Assembly: GCA_036502025.1 (NCBI GenBank)
Contig: DASXZJ010000141.1
Location: 1 to 64,000, forward strand
DNA from: Bog-473 sp036502025
Lineage (GTDB): Bacteria > Actinomycetota > Acidimicrobiia > Acidimicrobiales > RAAP-2
Direction: 5' to 3'
Length of the DNA: 64,000 nt
Part shown: one piece after another, positions 16,546 to 25,117 of the stretch
Numbering within the stretch: position 1 is the stretch's first letter
Layout of the letters: every line of letters begins with the position of its first letter
Translations under genes and position numbers: made by a program
The notes under the pieces: model-generated
Seen by the model: the letters and a program-made list of their open reading frames with translations, nothing else
Told to the model about the DNA's origin: nothing
The model's database searches: none

Positions 16546-17468
16546 GGGGCATCCGCATCACGGGCTGGGGCATCGGCCTGCCCGACAAGGTGGTCACCAA
16601 CGAGGACATGGCGGTCAGCCTGGACACCAGCAACGCCTGGATCATCGAGCGCACCGGCATCCGGGAGCGCCGCATCGGCGGTACCACCTCCGGTCTGGCC
16701 GTCGAGGCGGCCGAGCGCGCCCTGGCCAGCGCGGGGCGCACGCCGGCCGAGATCGACCACGTCGTGCTGGCCACCACCACGCCCGACGGCATCGTGCCCG
16801 GGACGGCGCCGACCGTGGCCAACGCCCTGGGCATCGGCGGCGGCGCCTTCGACCTCAACGCGGCCTGCTCGGGCTTCGTCTACGGCCTGGTCACGGTGGC
16901 CGGCCTGATCGCCGTGGGGTCGGGCCCCGTCCTCCTCATCGGGTCCGAGACGCTGAGCCGGATCACCGACATGGACGACCGCGCCATCGCCATCATCGTG
17001 GGCGACGGCGCCGGGGCGGTCGTGATCGAACCGGTGGACGGCCCGGGACAGCTACTCAGCTGGAACCTCAACTCGGACGGCTCGCTCCGCCACCTGCTCA
17101 AGTGCGAGCACGGCGGGACCCTCTACATGGACGGCAAGGAGGTGTTCCGCAAGGCCGTGCGCATCGTGGTCGAATCGGCCGAACAGGCCATGGCCGACGC
17201 CGGCCTCGGGCCGGACGACATCTCGCTGCTGGTGCCGCACCAGGCCAACCTGCGGATCATCTCGGCCGCCTGCCAGCGGCTCGGCATTCCCGAGGAGCGC
17301 ACCGTGGTCGTGATCGACCGCTACGGCAACACCTCCTCGGCCTCCATCCCGCTGGCGCTCCACGACGCCATCGGCCACGACCGCGTGCACGACGGGGACC
17401 ACCTCCTCCTGACCGGGTTCGGTGGCGGCATGACGTGGGCCAGCGCGGTGTTGCGCTGGGGCGGGTGA
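16542..17468 (+). CDS. 3-oxoacyl-ACP synthase III (FabH-like)
   Basis: A 308-residue KAS III enzyme, slightly shorter than E. coli FabH (317). The catalytic triad is complete: Cys109 in NAACSGF, His233 in VPHQANLRI and Asn263 in YGNTSSASIP. GDGAGAVVIEP and GFGGGMTWASAVLRW complete the signature. It catalyses decarboxylative condensation of malonyl-ACP with an acyl-CoA primer. It is flanked by a thiolase-like gene and a nucleotidyltransferase, not by other fab genes. This suggests specialised metabolism rather than housekeeping fatty-acid initiation. GTG start within a GTGA overlap. Confidence 0.9.
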   Translation: MRGIRITGWGIGLPDKVVTNEDMAVSLDTSNAWIIERTGIRERRIGGTTSGLAVEAAERALASAGRTPAEIDHVVLATTTPDGIVPGTAPTVANALGIGGGAFDLNAACSGFVYGLVTVAGLIAVGSGPVLLIGSETLSRITDMDDRAIAIIVGDGAGAVVIEPVDGPGQLLSWNLNSDGSLRHLLKCEHGGTLYMDGKEVFRKAVRIVVESAEQAMADAGLGPDDISLLVPHQANLRIISAACQRLGIPEERTVVVIDRYGNTSSASIPLALHDAIGHDRVHDGDHLLLTGFGGGMTWASAVLRWGG

Positions 17469-18328
17469 GCGGGTCGCAGAAGGGGCCGCCGCTCGTCATC
17501 CTGGCTGCCGGGCGGGCCCGCCGGTACGGCGGCTGCAAACCACTGGCACCGGTGGGGACCCACGGCGAGGCGGTCATCGACCTGGTGGCCAGCGATGCGC
17601 TGGCGGCCGGGTTCGGGACCATCGTCCTGGTGCTGGGTCCGGCCACCGGGCCGGCCATCCGCTACCACGTCGAACACACCTGGCCCGCCGGCGTCGACGT
17701 GCGCTTTGCCCTCCAGGAGGCGCCGCTCGGCACCGTGGACGCCGTCCTCGCCGCCTCGGACCATGTCGGCGACGCGCCCTACGGAGTAGGCAACGCCGAC
17801 GACATCTACGGGCAGCCCGGGTGCGCCCTGCTGGCCGACCACCTGAAGAGCCGCGACCCCTCCAACGCACTGGTGGCCTACCGGCTGGCCGACGCGGTCA
17901 TCGGCACCGCGCCGGTCACCCGTGGCATCTGCCGGGTCGGCGCCGACGGCCTGTTGCTCGGGGTGGACGAACGCCGTCAGGTCACGCCGGGCGCGGCGGG
18001 GAGCTTCAGGTCGGCGGACGGGCACGAACCCCCGGAGATCCCGGCGGAGGCACGGGTCTCGATGAACCTCTGGGGCTTCACGCCGGCCTTCCATGCGCAC
18101 CTGCGGTCCACCATGTCGGCGGCCATCGGCGCCTCCGAGGAGGCCGAGGTCCTCCTGCCCGAGGTCGTCGCCGACTCGCTCGGCCACAGCTCGTTCCGGG
18201 TGCTGGCCGCCTCGGGTCGGTGCATCGGGGTCACCCACCCCGATGACCTGGGACTGGTGCAGGCGGAGTTGAACGGCGAGATCGGGCGGGGCGAGCGCCC
18301 CGCCCGACTGTGGGGCTCGGCCGGCTGA
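17465..18328 (+). CDS. Nucleotidyltransferase (NDP-sugar pyrophosphorylase-like)
   Basis: A 287-residue GT-A-fold nucleotidyltransferase. The N-terminal loop VILAAGRARRYGGCKPLAPVG (from about residue 10) is the LAAGxxxRxGxxKP nucleotide-binding signature. A later acidic motif GNADDIYGQPG may bind metal, and MNLWGFTPAFHAHL is typical of a subset of these enzymes. The GTG start overlaps the FabH stop. Which sugar or alditol phosphate it activates cannot be told. A link to the acyl product of the operon, or a polar head group, is possible. A clean hypothetical partner, not RmlA by sequence feel. Confidence 0.8.
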   Translation: MSGSQKGPPLVILAAGRARRYGGCKPLAPVGTHGEAVIDLVASDALAAGFGTIVLVLGPATGPAIRYHVEHTWPAGVDVRFALQEAPLGTVDAVLAASDHVGDAPYGVGNADDIYGQPGCALLADHLKSRDPSNALVAYRLADAVIGTAPVTRGICRVGADGLLLGVDERRQVTPGAAGSFRSADGHEPPEIPAEARVSMNLWGFTPAFHAHLRSTMSAAIGASEEAEVLLPEVVADSLGHSSFRVLAASGRCIGVTHPDDLGLVQAELNGEIGRGERPARLWGSAG

Positions 18329-18929
18329 TCCGGTGGGCCGGTTGGGCTGGGGCGTCGCCCGCCGGCCGACCAATTTGAGGCAGGAACGCCGGTCAGCCAC
18401 TCCCGGGCCGTTACCGCAGCATGGAATGGCCGTTGGATGCCACCGGCGGTCCGGGCCCAGACGCGACGCAACCCCGAGTAACCGTTCGGCCGAAGCCTCC
18501 CGTGCTCCTCGGGGCTACGTCTGAGACGTACCGCTGGCACCTTGCCGGGATCGTGTCGGACAATCCCAACCCGGGCCTAGTCCGGCGACTCCAGGGAAGT
18601 CACCGTCCCGTAACACGGACCGTCTGTTGTCGAAGAGTTCTTCCCGCTCCGGCCGCGAACCCCTTGCGGGACTCAAAGCCGACCCTCGATCCGGCCTTGC
18701 GGCTTTCTCTCGGCCACCTTCCGGTCCGCCTTGCGGCCTTCCTTCCGGCTTCCCTTCCTTCCACCTTGCGGCGGTCGGTTGGGGTTCGGCGGGTGTCTGT
18801 CTCCGAACTGAAGACAGGTTGCGCTTCTCGTCACGCCAGGTCAATGCGATTTCGCGAAATCCAGACGTTCTCCCCACCTTTTCTGCCGTCGTCCCCAGGG
18901 CGACCCTCGGCAATCCCCAGCTCTTCCCC
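18329..18929. other. Non-coding 600-base gap
   Basis: No convincing gene is seen in either direction. Frames that run through it are low-complexity and read Arg/Pro/Gly-rich. The stretch 18640-18790 is strongly pyrimidine-rich on the plus strand and holds the mini-hairpin cluster described separately. The rest shows no motif I recognise apart from the beginning of the GH43-like gene at its right edge. Confidence 0.6.
18661..18771 (-). repeat. Cluster of six CCGNAAGG mini-hairpins
   Basis: Reading the minus strand, six short stems close on GNRA loops. Four are GCAA (18661-18670, 18694-18703, 18728-18737, 18764-18771) and two are GGAA (18716-18725, 18741-18748). Stems are two or three base pairs. 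Successive centres are about 33, 22, 12, 12 and 23 bases apart. It may be a structured RNA transcribed leftward or simply a repetitive leader. No known RNA family was recognised. Confidence 0.4.
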
Positions 18930-20099
18930 ATGCTGACCCGGAGGCTCGCCCACGGGAACGTCGGCGCGATCGCCCTGACCATGGCGGTGACGATCGTGAT
19001 ACTCGGAACCATCGGCCTGGCGCGCCTCGGCTCGGCCGACGCCAGCGCGCCGGCCGCTCGACGTCCGGCCGCGCCACTGCCCGCCGCGGTGGCGCAACCG
19101 ATCGGGGCACTGGGCGCCGCCAGTGCCGACGCCGCCCTCGGACTCCCCACCCCGTACTACGAGCCGCCCCGGGTCGCCGATCCGACCACACCCGGTACCA
19201 CCATCGTGTCGGGCGCCGACCAGCCCGACCCGTTCATCCTGGTCCAGGGCGGCCGGGACTACCTCTTCACCTCGCAGGACCGGGTGCCGGCCAATGTGCC
19301 CGTGCGCGCCGGAACCACGGTCGGGTCATGGGGCCCCATGACCGATGCCCTGCCGGACCTCCCGCCGTGGGCCGAGACCGGCGCCACCTGGGCGCCTGAC
19401 GTTCACCGGTTCGGCGACCACTACATCCTCTACTTCACGGCCGCCGTGGCGGGCATCTCCTCACCGGGCATGCAGTGCATCGGGGATGCCATCAGTACCC
19501 GGCCCGACGGCCCCTACCTCTCGAACCCCGACCAGTTCATCTGCCAGCGCGACCAGGGCGGCTCCATCGATCCGCGCACGTTCGTCGACCCCGACGGGAC
19601 GCCGTACCTGCTGTGGAAATCGGACAACAACGCGGCCCCCCGGTACGGCGACACCAGCATCTACAGTCAGCAGCTCAGCCCGGACGGCGAGCACCTGCTC
19701 GGCCGGGCCACCCGGATCTTCGGGCCCGACGAGCCCTGGCAGGGCGCCATCGTCGAAGCCCCTGACCTGGTGGCGGTACGCGGCAGCTATTACCTCTTCT
19801 ACTCGGGCAACTGGTTCAACCAGCCTGACTACGCCATCGGCGTGGCTCCGTGCGCCGGTCCCCTCGGGCCGTGCATCGACACCTCCGCCTCGCCGCTCCT
19901 CGGTTCCAACGCGCAGGGCATCGGGCCGGGCGAGGAGTCCGTCTTCACCGATGCCCGCGGCGTCTGGTTGCTCTATACGCCGTTCCGCTCGACGCTGCCC
20001 CTGCCGGGACCGCCCCGACCGGTCGCCATGGCCCATCTCGGGTTCGGCGTCGGCCTGCCCTACCTGGCCGCCACCCAGGCTGTGGGCGGTTCGCCGTGA
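18930..20099 (+). CDS. Exported GH43-like glycoside hydrolase
   Basis: A 389-residue protein with an N-terminal membrane segment at about residues 11-32, then a five-bladed-propeller glycosidase domain. Candidate catalytic residues are Asp100 in GADQPDPFIL, Asp157 in ATWAPDVHRFG and Glu276 in AIVEAPDLV. These match the Asp/Asp/Glu pattern of family 43 (arabinanases, xylosidases). It is probably membrane-anchored or secreted and acts on plant-type or exogenous polysaccharide. No Shine-Dalgarno precedes the ATG and an upstream in-frame start is possible. Its stop overlaps the GTG of the next gene. Confidence 0.8.
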   Translation: MLTRRLAHGNVGAIALTMAVTIVILGTIGLARLGSADASAPAARRPAAPLPAAVAQPIGALGAASADAALGLPTPYYEPPRVADPTTPGTTIVSGADQPDPFILVQGGRDYLFTSQDRVPANVPVRAGTTVGSWGPMTDALPDLPPWAETGATWAPDVHRFGDHYILYFTAAVAGISSPGMQCIGDAISTRPDGPYLSNPDQFICQRDQGGSIDPRTFVDPDGTPYLLWKSDNNAAPRYGDTSIYSQQLSPDGEHLLGRATRIFGPDEPWQGAIVEAPDLVAVRGSYYLFYSGNWFNQPDYAIGVAPCAGPLGPCIDTSASPLLGSNAQGIGPGEESVFTDARGVWLLYTPFRSTLPLPGPPRPVAMAHLGFGVGLPYLAATQAVGGSP

Positions 20100-20956
20100 G
20101 CGGGGCCGGCAGGCCAGGGGGACCCCGGTACGGTCGCCAGGTGGTCTGGCTCAACGAGGAGGGTCCCGCCCTCAACGAGGCCATCGCCGGCCGGTCGGCT
20201 GAGATCGTCGAGCAGTTGCAGGGTCTGGACGAGCGGGAGCTGCTGGGGCCCAGCCGCTTGCCCACCTGGAGCAGGCTGACCATCGCCTGCCATCTGCGCT
20301 ACGGCGCCGAGGCCCTCGTTCGTATGACCAACGACGCACGGGCCGGAGAGGCCACGTCCTACTATCCCGCCGGTCGGGCGGCCCAGCGCGAAGCCACCCT
20401 GTCCCCCGGCCCCGGTGAGACCCCGGCCGATGTCGTCGACACGCTCGCCGCGGTGAACGAGCAGCTGTATGACGCCTGGTCCGGGCTCACCCCGGTCGAC
20501 TGGCCGGTGCCGGCCCGCGAACCGGCGGGGAACGTCGATCTCGGACAGATGACGCTGGTGCGACTGGCCCTCCTCCGCCTCTCCGAGGTCGAAGTGCACG
20601 GATCGGACCTGGGACTGGGCCTCGACGACTGGAGCGAGCTCTTCGTCCAGGCTTCGTTGCCGTTCCGGCTCGACTGGCTCAACAATCGGCGGGCCGACCA
20701 CCGGGCCTTCGAGGCCGGCCTCGAGGGCTCGTGGCTCCTCACCGCGTCCGACGGCCCCACCTACCTGGTCTCGGTGCGTGACGCCGAGGTGGCCTCGCGA
20801 CCGGCCTACCCGACGACTCCCGCCGACGCGGTCATCAGCGGCACCAGCCGCGACCTCCTCTCCCTGCTCCTCGGCCGCTCGACGCCCGAGGCCGGCCAGA
20901 TCAGCGGCGACGTGGCCTTCGGCGAGCGCTTCTCCGCCGCCTTCCCCGGCCCCTGA
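20096..20956 (+). CDS. DinB/MDMPI-family mycothiol-dependent enzyme-like protein
   Basis: A 286-residue protein of the maleylpyruvate isomerase N-terminal (DinB-like) family. The helical N-terminal half carries LGPSRLPTWSRLTIACHLRYGAEAL and LRLSEVEVHGSDLGLGLDDW. These contribute the three His/Glu-type metal ligands of the family. The C-terminal part (TYLVSVRDAEV to GDVAFGERFSAAFPGP) resembles an SCP2-like or MDMPI C-terminal domain. These proteins often use mycothiol. The GTG at 20096 overlaps the GH43 stop. A GTG at 20141 (VVWLNEEG) fits the family N-terminus better and is a real alternative. Confidence 0.72.
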   Translation: MSGAGRPGGPRYGRQVVWLNEEGPALNEAIAGRSAEIVEQLQGLDERELLGPSRLPTWSRLTIACHLRYGAEALVRMTNDARAGEATSYYPAGRAAQREATLSPGPGETPADVVDTLAAVNEQLYDAWSGLTPVDWPVPAREPAGNVDLGQMTLVRLALLRLSEVEVHGSDLGLGLDDWSELFVQASLPFRLDWLNNRRADHRAFEAGLEGSWLLTASDGPTYLVSVRDAEVASRPAYPTTPADAVISGTSRDLLSLLLGRSTPEAGQISGDVAFGERFSAAFPGP

Positions 20957-21034
20957 GGCCGAGGCCGATGCGCAGGCGGGTTTGGATCATCGCGGTAGCG
21001 TCCGCTTCGTGCGGACCCGGTGCGGCGGCTCTCG

Positions 21035-21775
21035 ATGGTGACCACGGTGCTGATACACGGCGGCGGCGCCACCGCCCGCTTCTGGGATCGGGTGCTGCCC
21101 CACCTCGACGGATCGGTGATCGCGGTCGATCTGCCGGGCCGGGCCGACCGGCCAGCCGAGCTCGGCACCCTGACGGTGGAGGACGAGGTCGCCTCGGTCG
21201 TGGCTGACGTGGCGGCGGGTGCGGGCGATGAGCCGGTCACCCTGGTGGCCCACTCCTCGGGGGGCCTGGTCGTTCCCGGGGTTGTCGCCGCCTTGGGCGG
21301 CCGCGTGACGTCCATTGTCCTCAACGCCGCGCTCGTCCCGGCTGAAGGGGGTTGCGGGATCGACTGCATGAAGGAGCGCCACCGGGAGGGCCTGACCATG
21401 GCGGTGGCCGCCGCCCGGCGGGAGGGCCGAACGATCACCTTGCCCGGGGCGCCAGCCGACCCCGAGGCGTTCCGTCACGCCTACGGCGGCGACCCGCTCG
21501 ATGATGACACGCTGGCCTACGTCGTCGACCCCGTTCGCTGCGTCGAAGACACCGTCCACCACTATTTCCAGCCCATCCGCTGGTCCCGGGCCGCCGGTGT
21601 TCCGATCACCTACGTCCTCAACACGCGGGATCGCCCGGTGCCGACCGAGACACAGGAGGTGATGTCAGCCCGGCTTCCACCGCCGGTGGAGGTGATCCGG
21701 GTCGACTCGGGGCATCTGCTCCCGGTGACCGCGCCGGAGACCTTCGCCGGGATTCTCATGGGTGTCGGGAGCTGA
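21035..21775 (+). CDS. Alpha/beta hydrolase
   Basis: A 246-residue cytosolic alpha/beta hydrolase without signal peptide. It begins MVTTVLIHGGGATARFWDRV, with the oxyanion region HGGG. The nucleophile elbow is AHSSGG (Ser near residue 78), the acid is probably in NTRDRPV and the base is His in DSGHLLPVTAPE. It resembles the small esterase/salicylate-esterase-like group. The start at 21035 is chosen over an upstream GTG because the domain begins there. Its stop overlaps a fragment of another gene. Confidence 0.78.
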   Translation: MVTTVLIHGGGATARFWDRVLPHLDGSVIAVDLPGRADRPAELGTLTVEDEVASVVADVAAGAGDEPVTLVAHSSGGLVVPGVVAALGGRVTSIVLNAALVPAEGGCGIDCMKERHREGLTMAVAAARREGRTITLPGAPADPEAFRHAYGGDPLDDDTLAYVVDPVRCVEDTVHHYFQPIRWSRAAGVPITYVLNTRDRPVPTETQEVMSARLPPPVEVIRVDSGHLLPVTAPETFAGILMGVGS

Positions 21776-21867
21776 TCCGCCAGGAGCTGACCTTCACCGA
21801 GATCACCGCCACCGACGCCGGCGGCGTGGTCGTGGCGCGCGCGGTGCAGACCTACCGGATCGTCTGA
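21772..21867 (+). pseudogene. C-terminal remnant of a hotdog-like gene
   Basis: A 31-codon reading frame with no start ends in GGVVVARAVQTYRIV. It reads like the last two beta strands of a PaaI/MaoC-type hotdog protein, with high-GC coding-like codons. It directly follows the alpha/beta hydrolase stop in another frame. It is best explained as the tail of a gene otherwise deleted. Identification by eye only. Confidence 0.35.
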
Positions 21868-21900
21868 GCCGGGCCCGGGTGCCGTCGCCCGCGGCCGAAC

Positions 21901-22701
21901 TCAAAGCGGCGTGACGTAGGCCCCGGAGATGCCGCCGTCGACCAGGAAGTTGGACGCGGTCATGAACGACGAGTCGTCGCTGGCCAGGAACGCCGCCGCC
22001 GCCGCGATCTCGCTCGATTCGCCGAAGCGCCCCATCGGGATGTGCACCATGCGCCGGGCCGCCCGCTCGGGATCCTGGGCGAAGAGCGCCTGCAGCAAGG
22101 GGGTGTTCACCGGCCCCGGGCTGAGGGCGTTCACCCGCACCCCCTGGCGGGCGAACTGCACCCCGAGCTCCCGGGACATGGCCAGCACGCCGCCCTTGCT
22201 GGCGGTGTAGGAGATCTGGCTGGTGGCGGCGCCCATGGTGGCCACGAACGAGGCCGTGTTGATGACGGAGCCGCCGCCCCGGGCCAGCAGGTGGGGGATC
22301 CCGAACTTGCAGCACAGATAGACCGAGGTCAGGTTCACCTCCTGCACCCGCCGCCAGGCGTCGAGGCCCGTGTCGAGAATGGAGTCGTCATCGGGCGGGC
22401 TGATCCCGGCGTTGTTGAAGCAGATGTCGATTCCGCCGTACTCGGATGACACCGCCTCGTACAGGGCTTCGACTTCGGCGGCGGACGTCACGTCCACCCG
22501 GACGAACATCCCGTCGATTGACTCCGCCACCGCTCTCCCGGCGGCTTCGTCGAGGTCGACCACGGCCACCGTGGCCCCTTCGGCCGCGAACCGCTCCGCC
22601 GTGGCCCGGCCGATGCCGCCGGCCCCTCCGGTGATCACCGCCACCTTGTCCACCAGCCGTCGGGCGTACCCGGTGTCGGTCGACCCCGTGCTCTCGCTCA
22701 T
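21901..22701 (-). CDS. Short-chain dehydrogenase/reductase (SDR)
   Basis: A 266-residue classical SDR. The cofactor loop is TGGAGGIGRATAERF (about residues 24-38), with DLDEAA after beta-2 suggesting NAD rather than NADP. The structural NNAG is at about 100, the catalytic Ser in NTASF, and YTASK holds the Tyr and Lys. The PGPVNTPL loop and C-terminal VDGGISGAYV are typical. It lies 40 bases downstream of the aldehyde dehydrogenase gene on the same strand, so the two may act in sequence on an alcohol/aldehyde substrate. Substrate unknown. Confidence 0.9.
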   Translation of the reverse strand: MSESTGSTDTGYARRLVDKVAVITGGAGGIGRATAERFAAEGATVAVVDLDEAAGRAVAESIDGMFVRVDVTSAAEVEALYEAVSSEYGGIDICFNNAGISPPDDDSILDTGLDAWRRVQEVNLTSVYLCCKFGIPHLLARGGGSVINTASFVATMGAATSQISYTASKGGVLAMSRELGVQFARQGVRVNALSPGPVNTPLLQALFAQDPERAARRMVHIPMGRFGESSEIAAAAAFLASDDSSFMTASNFLVDGGISGAYVTPL

Positions 22702-22741
22702 TGCTCTCCCGTCACTCGGCCGCGGTCCACGCGGCAGCTGC

Positions 22742-24157
22742 TCATTCCGAACTGATGAAGACGTTCTTCACGTCGCTGAAGGCGTCGAGGGCGTCCGGGC
22801 CGAGCTCGCGCCCGATGCCCGACTGCTTGGCGCCCCCGAACGGCGTCCAGTACCGCACCGAGGAGTGCGAGTTGACCGACAACGTCCCGGTCTCGACGGC
22901 CCGGGCCACCCGAAGGGCGCGGCCGATATCGCGGGTCCACAGTGATCCCGAGAGGCCGTAGGGCGTGTCGTTGGCCAGCGCGACGGCATCAGCCTCGTCG
23001 TCGAAGGGGATGACCACCACGACCGGCCCGAAGATCTCTTCGGTGGCGGCGCGGGCAGCCGGGTCGACCGGGGCCAGCACGGTGGGCGCGAACCAGTTGC
23101 CGGCTCCCGTTGGACACGAGCCCCGGAAGGCGACCGGCGCGTCGGCCGGCACGAAGGCAGCCACCGTCTCGCGGTGCGACTCGGAGATCAGCGGACCCAT
23201 CTCGGTGGCCTCCAGCGTGGGGTCGCCCACCACCACCCCGGCCACCGCCGGCTCGAGCCGTTCCATGAAGCGCTCGTAGGCCGAGCGCTGCACCAGGATC
23301 CGCGAGCGGGCGCAGCAGTCCTGGCCGGCGTTGTCGAAGACGCCGTAGGGCGCCCGGGCGGCCGCCAGATCGATGTCGGCATCGGCGAAGACAATGTTGG
23401 CGCTCTTGCCGCCCAGCTCGAGCGTGACCCGCTTCACCTGCTCGGCGCAGCCGGCCATGATCGTGCGTCCCACCTCGGTCGAACCGGTGAAGCAGAGCTT
23501 GCGCACCGCGGGGTGGGTCACGAAGCGGTGGCCCACCACGCTGCCCCGGCCGGGCAGGATCTGCAGCACCCCCTCGGGGAGCCCGGCCTCGAGCCCCAGC
23601 TCGCCGAGGCGGAGCGCGCTCAACGGGGTCAGCTCGGCCGGCTTGAGCACGACCGTGTTGCCGGCCGCCAGGGCGGGGGCGAACCCCCAGCCGGCGATGG
23701 CCATGGGGAAATTCCACGGCACGATGATGCCGACCACCCCCAGGGGCTCGTAGAACGTGATGTCGACGCCGCCGGGGACGGGGATCTGGCGCCCGCTGTG
23801 CCGTTCGGGGGCCCCGGCGTAGTACTCGAGCACGTCGCGCACGTTGCCCGCCTCCCAGCGGGCGTTACCGATCACGTGGCCGGCATTGGCAACCTCGAGC
23901 CCGGCCAGCTCCTCACGGTGGGCGTCCACGGCGGCGGCGAAGCGGCGCAGCAACCGGGCCCGGTCGCCGGGCGCCACGGCCCGCCACGCCTCGTACGCCG
24001 ACGCGGCACGCCCGATGGCCTCGTCGACCTCGGCCTCACCCAGCGCAGGGACGGTCGTGATCACCCCGCCGGTGGCCGGGTTGCGGACGGACGTCACGCC
24101 TGGTTCGGAGTTCTGCACGGAGTGATCTTTGCCGATCGGGCCGAGGCCCCGGTTCAC
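22742..24157 (-). CDS. NAD(P)-dependent aldehyde dehydrogenase
   Basis: A 471-residue aldehyde dehydrogenase. PWNFPMAIAGWGFAPALAAGNTVVLKPAE carries the oxyanion Asn and cofactor-binding Lys. FTGSTEVGRTI is the Rossmann turn and LELGGKSANIVF contains the general-base Glu. FDNAGQDCCARSRILVQ has the catalytic Cys, with an extra adjacent Cys. EIFGPVVVVIPF and SGIGRELG complete the fold. It overlaps the pantothenate kinase stop (ATGA), so the three genes coaA, aldehyde dehydrogenase and SDR are probably one transcript. The physiological aldehyde is unknown. Confidence 0.92.
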   Translation of the reverse strand: MNRGLGPIGKDHSVQNSEPGVTSVRNPATGGVITTVPALGEAEVDEAIGRAASAYEAWRAVAPGDRARLLRRFAAAVDAHREELAGLEVANAGHVIGNARWEAGNVRDVLEYYAGAPERHSGRQIPVPGGVDITFYEPLGVVGIIVPWNFPMAIAGWGFAPALAAGNTVVLKPAELTPLSALRLGELGLEAGLPEGVLQILPGRGSVVGHRFVTHPAVRKLCFTGSTEVGRTIMAGCAEQVKRVTLELGGKSANIVFADADIDLAAARAPYGVFDNAGQDCCARSRILVQRSAYERFMERLEPAVAGVVVGDPTLEATEMGPLISESHRETVAAFVPADAPVAFRGSCPTGAGNWFAPTVLAPVDPAARAATEEIFGPVVVVIPFDDEADAVALANDTPYGLSGSLWTRDIGRALRVARAVETGTLSVNSHSSVRYWTPFGGAKQSGIGRELGPDALDAFSDVKNVFISSE

Positions 24158-25092
24158 GTCCGGCGCAGGAGGACCCGGTCCACCAGGTGGTCGGCGCCCT
24201 TCTCCAGCACGAGGTTGGCCCGGCCCCGGGTCGGGGCCACGTTCTCGCGCAGGTTGACCAGGTTGATCTCCGCCCAGATCCGCCCGGCCACGGCCACCAG
24301 CTCGTCATCGGGCAACGCGGCGAAGCGGTGGAAGAACGCCTCGGGCTCCTGCAGCACGGTGGCCCGCAGTGCCAGCAGACGGTCGGTGAACCAGTGGGCG
24401 ATGTCGTCCTCGGCCGCATCGACGTAGATGGAGAAGTCGAAGAAGTCCGACGCCACGATGTGCTCGGGCGACGCCCCCTTGGTATTCACGCCGAGCACGT
24501 TCAGCCCCTCGACGATCACCAGGGCCGGGTGGCGCACCACGTGGGCCGCGCCGGGAACGATGTCGTAGGCCAGGTGGGAGTAGACCGGCGTCGGCACCTC
24601 ATCCTGGCCGGCCCGGATGGCCGCCAGCGCGCTGATCAGGGCGCGCTGGTCGTAACTCTCGGGGAACCCTTTTCGCTCCATGAGGCCGCCGGCCTCGAGG
24701 ACCGCGTTGGGGTAGAGGAAGCCGTCGGTGGTGAGCAGCTCGACCTCGGGCTGGCCCTCGCCCCGCTGCAGCAGGGACTGGAGGATCCTCGCCGTCGTGC
24801 TCTTGCCCACGGCCACGCTCCCGGCGATGGCGATGACGTAGGGCTCGGCCGCCCGCGGCCCACCGAGGAAGTCATCGATACGCCGGTCCAGCTCCCGCTT
24901 GTGCGTGGCCAGGAGCGTGAGCAGCTCGGCCAGGGGGAGGTAGACCTCGGTCACCTCCTCGACCGACACCGGCTCGCCGGTGGCCACCAGCCGCTCGGTG
25001 TCAGCGGCCGTGAGCGTGCTGCCGATCCGCCGGCCGCGGGCCGACCACTGCGCCCTGGTGAACACCTCGTAGCCGGCATCGACGATGGGCAC
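24154..25092 (-). CDS. coaA: Type I pantothenate kinase
   Basis: A 312-residue kinase that phosphorylates pantothenate, the first committed step of CoA synthesis. The P-loop IAGSVAVGKSTTAR lies near residue 90. It is followed by LLTTDGFLYPN, KGFPESYDQRAL, YSHLAYDIV and VIVEGLNVL, all family signatures. I place the start at the GTG at 25092 (VPIVDAGYEVF), which gives the usual actinobacterial length of about 312. The ATG at 25119 would overlap the start of the divergent acetyltransferase. It heads an operon with aldehyde dehydrogenase and SDR. Confidence 0.93.
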   Translation of the reverse strand: MPIVDAGYEVFTRAQWSARGRRIGSTLTAADTERLVATGEPVSVEEVTEVYLPLAELLTLLATHKRELDRRIDDFLGGPRAAEPYVIAIAGSVAVGKSTTARILQSLLQRGEGQPEVELLTTDGFLYPNAVLEAGGLMERKGFPESYDQRALISALAAIRAGQDEVPTPVYSHLAYDIVPGAAHVVRHPALVIVEGLNVLGVNTKGASPEHIVASDFFDFSIYVDAAEDDIAHWFTDRLLALRATVLQEPEAFFHRFAALPDDELVAVAGRIWAEINLVNLRENVAPTRGRANLVLEKGADHLVDRVLLRRT

Positions 25093-25117
25093 CGCGAGAT
25101 CTTGCCAGCATGGTGGC

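Noticed and set aside
18627..18929. Extension of the GH43-like protein upstream to 18627
   Set aside because: The extension translates the pyrimidine-rich mini-hairpin region as repetitive Ser/Pro/Arg sequence and precedes the signal anchor, so it is unlikely to be translated.
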